This document shows, piece by piece, positions 55,361-64,000 of a DNA stretch of 64,000 nucleotides. Every line of letters begins with the position of its first letter. Position 1 is the first letter of the stretch. The position numbers were made by a program, and so were the translations under genes. The notes under the pieces were generated by a model. It was given only the letters and a program-made list of their open reading frames with translations. It was not told the DNA's origin and made no database searches. The DNA comes from Orientallactaga sibirica. Lineage: Eukaryota > Chordata > Mammalia > Rodentia > Dipodidae. The stretch covers positions 30,141,001 through 30,205,000 of the forward strand of contig JAEOAD010000025.1 in assembly GCA_036365145.1 (NCBI GenBank). Reading direction: 5' to 3'.

Positions 55361-56836
55361 TGTTTTAAAAGCTTGTCCATGACAAAGTACATGCTTGTCT
55401 TGTAAGTCTCTTTCTTGTGTGGCTGAACCAAGATTAGGTACGTGAGCATGGTCTGGAGAATCCGTGGTGACATAAAGTTGAAGGCATCTTTCGTAAAGCT
55501 AAGAAACAGAAGGAATCCTGTAACAACGGGAAACAGTCCTCTCTCTCAGCCTGCCTTCCCCTAGGCTGATGTGTAAAGCACAGTGACGAGGGTGTCCTTA
55601 ATAAGCGTCACTTGTTTTGATCTGGATTCCTCTTAGCACAGCTCACGGTGCGGCTTTTGGTTTCATCCCTGCATCACCCTTGGATACCTTGAGGGAAGAA
55701 GAGGCTGTTTCTAGTGTTCTTTGGTCTCAGCTTGAGACTGCTTTAATTTTTTTCTATTTAATTGTAAATTTGTGTTCCAACACTGTAAATTCACAGCTTC
55801 CTACATTGTCTGTTGGGCTATATTACTTGTATAAATCTCAAAACAGTAGAGAGAGGTCAAAATGGAATGCTAAGAACGGTGATAATTTTGCAACATAAAT
55901 CCCTTCTTGCTAGAATCAGTGGCAGTGCAAGATCACGAACTGGCTTGTGCAATGGATGGTATAAGGACGTGCTCTGGGAAACATAAATGTCTTTAACAGA
56001 TGTACAGAGCCACTGTCATCATTATCCATCTGTCTATCCTCTGTCTGCCCATCTGTGAAGTGAGTCTTTGAGAGAATCAGGCTCACTGTAACACAGCCTT
56101 CCAACAGCAGCAGCCAGCTACCTGAAAGATCTAGAAAACTTCACATGTCATTGGTTCACATGATGAGGGACCTCAGACACTGTATGGCCTGCGACCTCAG
56201 CTCTACACTGTCTGCCAGGTGTCTGAAGATTCAGTTACTCTTCAGTGTTAGCATTTGTGAACTCCCCTGTCAATATTTCATTACAAACTGTTTCAGAAGA
56301 GGGAACTTGAATTCTGTGAACAGGCCAGGTAGCAGTTCTACTTCATGTGTTTTGTGGAGTAAACACCAAATATGATACTGTTATGCTTAAAACTGATAAA
56401 TGCTATAAGACTTAAAAATCTTAGACATAATGGGCTTCTATTACAAGTTGGTAATATAGCTCTATAAGAGTGGGCCATTTTATGCTGAAAAAAACTACCA
56501 TTTTTCACAGTCTTTTAAAAAATCAAAATACAATTTTATACTTTTTATATTCTAGCTTAAGGAGTTAGGGATTTTCTGTATGAAAATAGGGAATTTAAAG
56601 AATCTCAGAGTCTCTATAGTTTAGGTAAGAATTAAAATATTCTTTATGATAAGATCTAATGACCTTTGTTTCGACCTGTGAATTCAAACAATCTTATGCC
56701 CTCTCTACATGAAAATAGCTTCATTAACAAATTTCATCTTTTCTCTTATGCCAGAAAATGTATAGGTGACTTTTATTACTTATTTGTCTCATTGAATAGA
56801 ATTTTGTTCGTATATTAATGTTTTAAAAAGCAAATT
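55361..56836. other. Unique non-coding sequence
   Basis: Nothing recognised; short ORFs only. AT-rich from about 56380. Confidence 0.4.
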
Positions 56837-57068
56837 AGGGGACTGGAGAGATGGCTTAGCAGTTAAGGCACTTGCCTGCAAAGCCTAAGGACCCATGTTC
56901 GACTCTCCAGGTGCCACATAAATCAGATGTACAAAGTGATGCAAATGCCCAAGATCACACGTTCACACAAGGTGGCCCAAGTGTCCAGAGATCCATTATA
57001 ATGCCTGGAGACCCTGGCTTGCCAATTCTTTCTATCTCTCATTCTCATAAAACAAATTTAAAAAAAAA
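56837..57068 (+). mobile_element. DIP-like SINE with internal extra segment
   Basis: 'gggactggagagatggctta' head, B-box-like 'tgttcgactctcc'. An unusual segment with 'caagatcacacgttcacaca' sits in the middle, then 'cctggagaccctggcttgcc' and an A-rich tail. Confidence 0.88.
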
Positions 57069-57095
57069 TCACTTTGTGAAACCTATATGCCACAG

Positions 57096-57117
57096 TAATA
57101 ATAATAATAATAATAAA
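57096..57117. repeat. (AAT)n microsatellite
   Basis: Seven AAT units. A short (CATC)n follows at 57235-57251. Confidence 0.9.
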
Positions 57118-58199
57118 AGCAATTTAGGGCTACTCAAATACTCAAAAATCCAAATAACTCATCGTACCAAGCAAAGGAGTAAAACCATATGGTCACATCA
57201 ACCTATCCCAAAAAAGCATGTGGTAAAATCTAACATCCATCCATCCATCCGATAAAGAAAAAAAAACCAAAAACCAAACCAAATGAACAAAACCTCCTTG
57301 AAAATTAGGACTAGATGGGAATGTCTTTAACTAGAAGAATAACATGTAGCCTGGATAATTACCAGGAGAATACCGTGCTGGCACTGTGATGGAGGGTAGG
57401 GTAGTTCACACAACACTGACCACTGTCCAGGAGACACGGACAGTGCAAAGCAGAGTGTTGAGATGGTGACTGAAGGCTCCTGTACAGCACGGTCTTGCCT
57501 CCTGCTCTGCAGACAGAGCTATATCTATTCATAAAAACTCACACCCATAAGCCATCTCCAAGGCCTATCCGAACTATTGTTAGGATCGTTTTGACCCCAG
57601 AATACTGCCTGTGTTATCAGGATTCCTAGGGCTAACCTAAGGTAATGGAGATGACATAGTGAGTCTGGGACACTGATACCCAAAGAGAGGGCCTAGTGAT
57701 GCTCAAGTATGACATGTCTGCTACAGTTAATTCCTTCCCCTGCATGGTTCCTATCAACAGAAACTGTTTCATGTTTCCCTGATTCTTCTGGACACCTCTT
57801 TTGTTCTCCCCTTCCAAATTCTCATGCTTATTGTTTCAGAGGTATGCATCCAGCTCAGAAGCTGTACTTGTTTGGAACATCTTACATGAAAATATGGTGT
57901 GGCTTGTATACTGGCTTCGGAACACTTCTGAGTGATGACCTACACCATAGGAGGTGTAAACATTAAACATGTTTTACCGCAGCCTCCTGTTTGTAATATT
58001 TCTTCACTGTATAAGGAAGCTGGCTTTACTAGACTTTCAGGAGATCTGTCAAACCACACGTGTGGCGAAGTTTCCTTTTCTAAAATCAGTTAGGCTAAAA
58101 AAGAGAGGATAAATGGCTTTGTCCTGCCTCCCAATCCAAGAAAATAGAGTCCTAATTTCACATACTCCCTGAGAATTCCCAGCATGCCAAATTTCATGC
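57118..58199. other. Unique non-coding sequence
   Basis: Nothing recognised. Confidence 0.4.
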
Positions 58200-58350
58200 C
58201 CCCCCTTTTCTTTCCTTCAAGGTAGGGTCTCACTCTGAACCAGGCTGACCTGGAATTCACTATGTAGTCTCAGGGTGGCCTCAAACTCATGGCGATCCTT
58301 CTATCTCTGCTTCTCGAGTGCTGGGATTAAAGGCGTGCGCCACCATGTTG
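58200..58350 (-). mobile_element. B1 SINE
   Basis: C/T-rich start, 'caaggtagggtctcactctg' to 'gcgccaccatgttggc'. It is immediately followed by a DIP-like SINE. Confidence 0.92.
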
Positions 58351-58352
58351 GC

Positions 58353-58502
58353 GGGGGGAGAGGGAGAGTCTTTAGTCACTGCAAGCAAATTCCAGACACA
58401 TGCATTGCTGTGCATCTGCCTTTACTGGGGTACTGGGGAACTGAACTCTGGTTGTTAGGCTTTACAGGCAAGCACCTTAACTGCTGAGCCATCACTCCAG
58501 CC
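58353..58502 (-). mobile_element. DIP-like SINE, truncated
   Basis: 'tttagtcactgcaagcaaat', 'gctgtgcatctgcctttact', ending 'ctgagccatcactccagccc'. It lacks the A-rich tail, so the two SINEs are fused. Confidence 0.88.
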
Positions 58503-59655
58503 CTGGTTTTGGTTTTAATTGTGCTCATAAGTAACTTAATAAGATTTAAACTCCTGTCCTTGAATGTGAGGATCAGCTACAAGTTGGAGCTCAGTTGTCC
58601 AGTTGAACGTGTTTTCAAAATAGAAAGCAAGTTTATTTTCTTTCTGGATGGCATTTTCATTTAAGGCAACCTTTCAAAATATATGTTAGTCTTACTTTAG
58701 CCATCAAAAAGACAGGCACATAAACCAGGAACTGAATGTGCTACCAAATGGCTTAACCAGAAGGAGCATGAAACCAGTGAAAAATCTGAACTCTCTGATA
58801 AACACACCAGCTGTTTTATATGCCACATCATCCCTCAGTGCTGAAATCCAGATCTTACTGACATCCAAATATTGTTATTGTAAGTACTGAAATACTCCCA
58901 AGTTTAACATGTGCAAGGAAACCAGACCTTTTCTCCAGATAACACTATACTGTGATTTACTTCAGGGGTGGCAAATGTGTGGTAAAACACTAAAACACCA
59001 GATGACATCGAGTGTGTAGGTTATCTTTAACAGGCTTGTATTTAGAGGTTCAAACAGCACTGATTTGTGACAGCTGTAGGATCTATGATTTAAAACAATT
59101 ATATTTCAAGTCATTCATATCAATACTTAAAGAGATGACTTAATTTTTTCCCAGTTGCCATATGTCTGGAACATGCAAATGAGAAGAAAAAGAACATCTG
59201 GTCGACCACTGTTGTTTTGCCTGTCATGCAGGACATGTGGCATGGCATGTGCCTCTCATCAGGTTCCGCTGGGACAGTAGCAAGGTGGATGATTTCATAT
59301 TTTACACAGCTGGTGCTTCTAGGACATACCATCAATCTTAGCTCAGTAGCATCCGTACACTTTGGGGGTTTTATTGGGTCTTTGGTGATGAATTCCATTT
59401 TTGGATTATGCAAACATCTCCCCTGGAGCTTCAAGTGAGAGTAGCATATTTGTATAGCAGCATTTCTGTATAATTTGACAGTTTACACTTAGAAATATGG
59501 CCTAGGAGGAGACAGTTCTCTGAAAATCGTGAATGAGAACTTTTATATTTTAGTGCTAATACTGACTTTATTTTAGTAGCCTTGGGTAAAACTCACCAAG
59601 TGTTTTCTATCTTTATCTCGTCCTTTGTAAAATGTGATATAGCCACCAAATAATT
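58503..59655. other. Repeat-free non-coding sequence
   Basis: No mobile element. Region 59140-59440 carries a 104-codon minus frame and an antiparallel 73-codon plus frame, typical of chance. The whole 58.5-60.8 kb block is unusually free of SINEs for this window. Confidence 0.4.
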
Positions 59656-59915
59656 ATGCTACAGTTGTGTCCATCGATGGGATGGAGGCCGTAATACCCT
59701 CGCAATATGTTTCTGAACAAAGCAAGTCTCTCCTGTTTACGGCTTGCGCTTCAATAGTAATTTATTCGAAAATGCATGACTTGACGCTACATCATAAATT
59801 TGGTAACTCATCTATTCAACATGAAGCACCCTATTTGGCAAATCTGGTCACATTCATACTTGCCCAGAGGTCTGACAACAAACTGTGCACCATGAAGCTG
59901 TTTTCTTAGGACCAG
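59656..59915. promoter_or_regulatory. Candidate conserved non-coding element
   Basis: At least seven CpGs persist in about 130 bp of otherwise AT-rich DNA ('catcgatgggatgg', 'ggccgtaatac', 'ctcgcaat', 'tttacggcttgcgctt', 'tattcgaaaatg', 'gacgctac'). 'aaaatgcatgac' is also present. An 80-codon frame has no known domain. Regulatory role is inferred. Confidence 0.35.
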
Positions 59916-60399
59916 TGACTCATTCTTTGCTGTTGCTAAATCAATCTTGTGCAGAACTGTTTTGTTTATTCAGGTGGAAGAGGACATAGTTCTTGTTGAA
60001 ATGAAGTATGTGGGTCTCCAGGACACAACCAAGGTCCCTGACTTACGTATTTCTTGCTCTTCTGAGCTGAGAAAAATTTTATCCCTCATTTTCTCTAAGC
60101 CTGAATGCTTCCTAAGCAATGCCCAAATAGCATCATTTTTACTATGAGAGGAATAAAGTGGAAGCTTTCATTTTAGATGAAGGTACAGCTATGTGTGGAT
60201 CCACATAAAAATACAAACCTGGAAATCTAAACTATAAGTGAGAATCAGTCTTGTCCTTCATAACATCTGTAAATAACACACAATATAAACACAGATACAT
60301 TTTTTGTTGTAATTTTACTACTAGAACTTACATAATGGATCAAAAAAGGGGCTTACATTTCTTCCCTCTGCATAATCAATTCTTAAAAATTTGTGCGAA

Positions 60400-60720
60400 T
60401 AGATTGTATTTTCTCTAGATGATGAATGTCATCCTAGCATACTGGGGACAGCTAAATAATAAATAATAACAAATACTGAGTTTATTGACTCTTGAACCCC
60501 TGAGCCAATCAATTAATCATGATATTATGGCAAGATCAAAGGGATAAAATTCTAAAATTCACTGCAAGATACAAATGGATAAATCTCCCAGCGGGAATAA
60601 TTGCAAATCATTTTGATAAAATAAAAAATGATGATTACTTATGCTCTTTAGGGTTCAATAACTTAGGTTTATTTAAATGCTGTAAAGTACATCCCTCCAG
60701 AGTATAATAATCTCCTTCAC
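60400..60720. promoter_or_regulatory. AT-rich candidate enhancer
   Basis: Contains 'gccaatcaattaatcatgat', 'gataaatctcccagcgggaa' and 'aattgcaaatcattttgat', which are CCAAT/homeodomain/octamer-like motifs packed within 120 bp without any repeat. Function is inferred. Confidence 0.3.
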
Positions 60721-60840
60721 AAATATTGTTCACAATATTTCACAAATATCCTTGTTAGGATAAAGCATTATCATCCAATTTCTTGGAAGACCAGTGCCAT
60801 ACCTTCAGAGTGTTGTCATCTGTGCTTAAAAGGACAACTT

Positions 60841-61400
60841 TGGAACTTCTGGCTAAGATGGCGGCCTAGGATCCATGCCAAACCAGACTAGGGAGGGATT
60901 TAAACAAAACCACAGCAAAATACACTCTTCTTCTGAAAAGTGAAGGAGTATAGGTTATTCTTAGACACAGCGGAGGAGCAGGAGAGATGAAGATCCACCA
61001 GAAAGAATCCCACTGAGGCGCTTGTGCCCCCAATCTACCCTATTCTTCACTGAGCAGCAGCAGCGGCAGAGACCAAACAAGGGGATTTTCCAATCTCATC
61101 AGCCTCCTTGCAAAGTTAAGAAATCTGAAAGAAAGACAGCTGAGATCAACTAAGGAGCTACTGAAAGGGATACAGGTGGAACTGGGTGAGCAACTGCAGG
61201 CTTTCTGCACTATCCCATACCCCAACCATAAGAACCGAGAACCTCCAGCAACACCTCCCCGCCAACCCCCAACCCCGTGGCAGCGCATCCAGCACAGCTA
61301 AACAGAGAACTCCAGCTCCACAGCACAACATGGAGGGATCGAGGGGGGCACTCAGCATTGGTGAGATTGGAAGCCACCCCAAAAGGTAATGAGGCCAACT
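60841..61400 (+). mobile_element. LINE-1 copy C: 5' UTR with YY1-type site
   Basis: 'ggctaagatggcggcctagg' (60851-60870) carries AAGATGGCGGC, the YY1-type site found at the 5' end of many mammalian LINE-1s. The GC-rich sequence after it ('gcagcagcagcggcagagac') is 5'-UTR-like. Its presence means this copy, unlike the others here, was not 5' truncated. Confidence 0.7.
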
Positions 61401-61408
61401 GACAGTGA

Positions 61409-61409
61409 A

Positions 61410-61448
<39 letters not shown>
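61409..61448. repeat. (AAAT)n microsatellite
   Basis: About ten uninterrupted AAAT units within the LINE-1 copy C region. Confidence 0.95.
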
Positions 61449-61603
61449 GGTACATAGGCCTGAACTGGAAGTGATAATCTCTCTTTCCATGTCAGGACAG
61501 GTTATGGGTTACATATTTTTGGTTGGCTTTACCATTTCCAAATAGCTGTATTTGGGGGTTGAATATTGTTGCCCTTGATGCTTTCAGATTTATAGGGCCT
61601 TTA

Positions 61604-61752
61604 TTTTTTGCGTCTGTCATTATTGGGGGCAGGGTCTGATTCAGATCCAGGCTGACCTGGAACCCAATTCAGAACAGATTTCTCTACTTCCTACCTAACA
61701 GGATTAAGGATCTGAATCAGACCCTGCCCCCAATAATGACAGACGCAAAAAA
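61604..61752. repeat. Perfect 45-bp inverted repeat with 59-bp loop
   Basis: Left arm 61604-61648 is the exact reverse complement of right arm 61708-61752. The left arm plus loop start resembles a diverged minus-strand B1 ('ggcagggtctgattcagatc', 'caggctgacctggaac'). The right arm runs directly into LINE-1 ORF2 sequence. Confidence 0.97.
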
Positions 61753-62345
61753 TCAATAAATTCATAGAATCAAATGATGATGAGAATACAACATACCAAA
61801 ACCTTTGGAACACAATGAAGGCAATCCTAAGAGGGAAATTTATAACTCTAAGTGCCTATATTAAGAAATTCGAGAGTTTAGTAAACAATTTAATGCTTTA
61901 CCTTCAGGCCTTGGAGAAAGGACAAGGCAAACCAAAAATCAGTAGATGCGAAGAAATAATAAAGATTAGGTCAGAAATTGATGAAATACAAACAAACAAA
62001 CAAACAAACACAAACAAACAAACACAAATCCAAATAATCAATGAAGCAAAGACTTGGTTCTTTGAAAGGATAAACAAGATTGATAAACCCTTAGCAAATC
62101 TGACCAGAAGAGAAAAGAGACAAAGATTAATAAAATTAGAGATGAAAAAGGCACCATTACAACAGATTCCAAAGAAATTCAGAAAATCATAAGGACATAC
62201 TTTAAGAATATATGTCTATATGCCTCTAAGCTTGAAAATCTGAAAGAAATGGATGATTTCCTTGAATCATATGACCTGCCAAAATTAAATCAAGATGAGA
62301 TAAACCATTTAAATATGCCTATAATAAGTACGGAGATCCAAGCAG
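61753..62345 (+). pseudogene. LINE-1 copy C: ORF2 linker fragment
   Basis: A 125-codon frame (61815-62192) reads 'AILRGKFITLSAYIKK', 'CEEIIKIRSEI' and 'FFERINKIDKPLANLT', the endonuclease-RT linker of ORF2p. A (CAAA)n microsatellite (61990-62030) has expanded inside the frame, adding QTNKQTN-type residues. ORF1, the endonuclease and the RT are missing. Confidence 0.9.
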
Positions 62346-62860
62346 GTATAAATGTATATATGATTCTCACCAAACTGCTCTGAAAGCACTACACTAAATG
62401 TTCATGTTCACATATTAACACTACTCTCACTTCTGGTTAGAGAAGCTTCTCTCTTCAGATGGCGATGACCACTGGGATGACTCAAAAGGCAACATAGTGC
62501 TGAGAAGAAGTGACGGAGGAGTGTCCATCACTGAAACACCTCTATCACACCCTCCAAGGCTCAAGATCCATTGCGGAAGAGGTGGCGGAAAGAATGTAAG
62601 AGCCCAAGGAAGGGTACCACTCTTTGCAATGCAACTGTCCAGACAGAAATTGGCCTCGATATCCATGACTTCTCAGAGCCCAGCAACACCTTCACAAGAC
62701 CCTCATAATAGGAGAAAAAGATGATGACATCAAAGTAAAAGAGAGACTAATGGAGAGAGGGAGGGGATATGATGGAGAACGGAGTTGGGAAGGGGAAAGG
62801 GGGAAGGGGAATATCATGGTTTATTGTCTGTAAGTATAGAAAATGTCAATAAATATTTAG
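62346..62860 (+). mobile_element. LINE-1 copy C: 3' UTR
   Basis: 'cttctggttagagaagcttc', 'gcgatgaccactgggatgac', 'gatatgatggagaacggagt' and the end 'tgtctgtaagtatagaaaat' are homologous to the reverse complement of 41314-41826. No long poly-A follows. Confidence 0.9.
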
Positions 62861-62929
62861 CACACATTTATTAAATGAATTCAATTTGGCCGTTAATTAT
62901 TCTGAATACTGACTTTTCTCTCTTTCTTT

Positions 62930-63118
62930 TTGTTCCTTTTTTTGAGACAGTGTCTCATTTAGCTTAGGCTGGCATCAAACTCACTATGTAGCTGAGCATG
63001 ACCTTGAACTTCTGATTCACTTCTTAGTGTCCTGCCATGTATAGTTTATGAGGTGCAGGGGTTTGAAGCCAGGGCCTCATGAATGCTAGGTAAACATCGT
63101 GCCGGCTGAGCCATATTC
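62930..63118 (-). mobile_element. B4-type SINE (B1/ID composite)
   Basis: 'tttgagacagtgtctcattt' and 'ggctggcatcaaactcacta' are B1-like; 'gccagggcctcatgaatgct' and 'ggctgagccatattcac' are ID-like. Together they match the rodent B4 layout on the minus strand. Confidence 0.65.
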
Positions 63119-63566
63119 ACAGCAGAAACAGACTTCTGTGTACATAACACAAAAACCCCCAAAGCACAGGGACAATGGATTCCTGAAGGTACGGCTGAGC
63201 CATCCAAAAGCACCTCTTCCCATAGCTGCTTGTGCTCCACACGACCTTCCTGGGAAGACCACCTCACTTGGCAAAACTCTCCAGGGTTCTCTGATATTAG
63301 TCCCGGGGCACTACTGACAACGGCTGTGGGGCAGTCTTTAAGTACTCCACATCTGCTACACTCCTCCAGGAATGAGCAAGTGAAGACAGAAAACAATAGA
63401 AACCTGCTGGCCTGACTCCAGGGGTGGTGACTTGGGAGTCCTGAGGCCATGGGGAACCTTTTGTGAGTGTCATTATGGCTGAGTGTTAGGACTGAGCATT
63501 GCACGCTCTGACCTGGGGATTCTTTCTCTATCTGGTGACTCAGTCTTTTTCTTAGTATCCACTACG
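63119..63566. other. Unique non-coding sequence
   Basis: Overlapping ORFs of 60-150 codons on both strands (for example 63046-63504, -) have no domain. No gene called. Confidence 0.4.
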
Positions 63567-63572
63567 TTCTTT

Positions 63573-63612
<40 letters not shown>

Positions 63613-63719
63613 TTTTCTTTCTTTCTTTCTTTCTGTCTGTCTGTCTGTCTTCCTTCCTTCCTTCCTTCCTTCCTTCCTTCCTTCCTTCCTTCCTTCCTTT
63701 TTTTTTCTTCTTTTTTTTT
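63567..63719. repeat. Compound polypyrimidine microsatellite (TTTC)n-(TCTG)n-(TTCC)n-(T)n
   Basis: About 150 bp that is almost all pyrimidine on the plus strand. It precedes a minus-strand B1 and is its expanded tail. The Lys/Arg/Glu-rich ORFs read across it are artefacts. Confidence 0.95.
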
Positions 63720-63861
63720 GGTTTTTTGAGGCAGGGTCTCACTCTGGCCCAGGCTGACCTGGAATTAACTATTCATCTCAGGGTGGCCTAGAACTCACGG
63801 TGATCCTCCTACCTCTGCCTCCTGAGTGCTGGGATTAAACGCGTGCACCACCACGCCCAGC
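63720..63861 (-). mobile_element. B1 SINE
   Basis: 'gaggcagggtctcactctgg' to 'gcaccaccacgcccagc', nearly full length. Confidence 0.93.
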
Positions 63862-63916
63862 TTACATTATTTCTTGTAGACTGATCAAGATTTCCACATA
63901 ATATTATTTTGTGTGT

Positions 63917-64000
63917 TTATTTATTTATTTATTTGGTTTTTCGAGGTAGGGTCTCAGTCTAGCCCAGGCTGACCTGGAATTCACTATGTAGTCTCAGGGT
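63917..64000 (-). mobile_element. B1 SINE, cut by the window end
   Basis: A TTTA tail then 'tcgaggtagggtctcagtct' through 'tatgtagtctcagggt'. The rest lies beyond the window. Confidence 0.93.

Noticed and set aside
63046..63504. 152-codon minus-strand ORF
   Set aside because: It begins in unique DNA and ends in a B4-type SINE, with no domain; other-frame ORFs overlap it.
63473..63791. Lys/Arg/Glu-rich and Phe/Ser/Leu-rich ORFs
   Set aside because: Both strands of the pyrimidine microsatellite read open; they are not proteins.
1..64000. A new operon-like or defence-type gene system
   Set aside because: The sequence is mammalian non-coding DNA dominated by SINEs and LINE-1. No gene cluster is present, and I did not force one.

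Overview
This window looks like non-coding genomic DNA from a rodent, most likely a dipodoid (jerboa or jumping-mouse group). The host call rests on the repeats. One is a B1 (7SL-derived) SINE ending in poly-A. The other is an abundant tRNA-derived SINE reading 'ggctggagagatggctta..ggttaagg..cgattctc', with a (CT)n/AATAAA tail, which resembles the B2-superfamily element described as DIP in Dipodidae. LINE-1 copies, nonautonomous hAT-type DNA transposons (URR1-like), MIR fragments and older rodent composite SINEs fill in the rest. The genus call is inference; the rodent and SINE content is seen directly.

I found no protein-coding exon, rRNA or functional tRNA gene that I could support. Every ORF is short. 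The longer ones lie inside repeats, read simple repeats (poly-Phe, Arg-Glu, Lys-rich), or match nothing I recognise. The only proteins recognisable from sequence are decayed LINE-1 ORF1 and ORF2. The window is best read as intergenic or intronic sequence.

Layout. 1-6.8 kb: mostly unique sequence with two B1s, a TTTTC/TTTTA/TTTCA composite microsatellite on a SINE, and a (TG)n tract. 6.8-14.6 kb: SINEs, hAT fragments, two MIR pieces that are near-identical over 67 bp, and a nested SINE cluster inside a hAT element (12.2-13.2 kb). 15.0-27.9 kb: two old LINE-1 copies in head-to-tail plus orientation, cut up by many SINEs, two hAT elements and one inverted LINE-1 3' end. 27.9-32.6 kb: unique DNA, a 44-bp tandem repeat, several hAT/SINE insertions and a tail-to-tail inverted SINE pair. 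32.6-44.5 kb: relatively repeat-poor DNA with retained CpGs and AT-rich blocks that could be conserved regulatory elements, plus a young 5'-truncated LINE-1 (41.3-41.8 kb). 44.5-58.5 kb: unique DNA punctuated by SINEs and microsatellites. 58.5-60.8 kb: repeat-free, enhancer-like DNA. 60.8-62.9 kb: an internally deleted LINE-1 that keeps its 5' end (with a YY1-type site) and 3' UTR, and carries a perfect 45-bp inverted repeat at an internal junction. 62.9-64 kb: SINEs and a long polypyrimidine tract.

No gene network can be described. The functional interest lies in what the repeats may do: CTCF-like motifs carried by a long DIP-like SINE subfamily, hairpin-forming repeats, unstable microsatellites, and candidate conserved enhancers.
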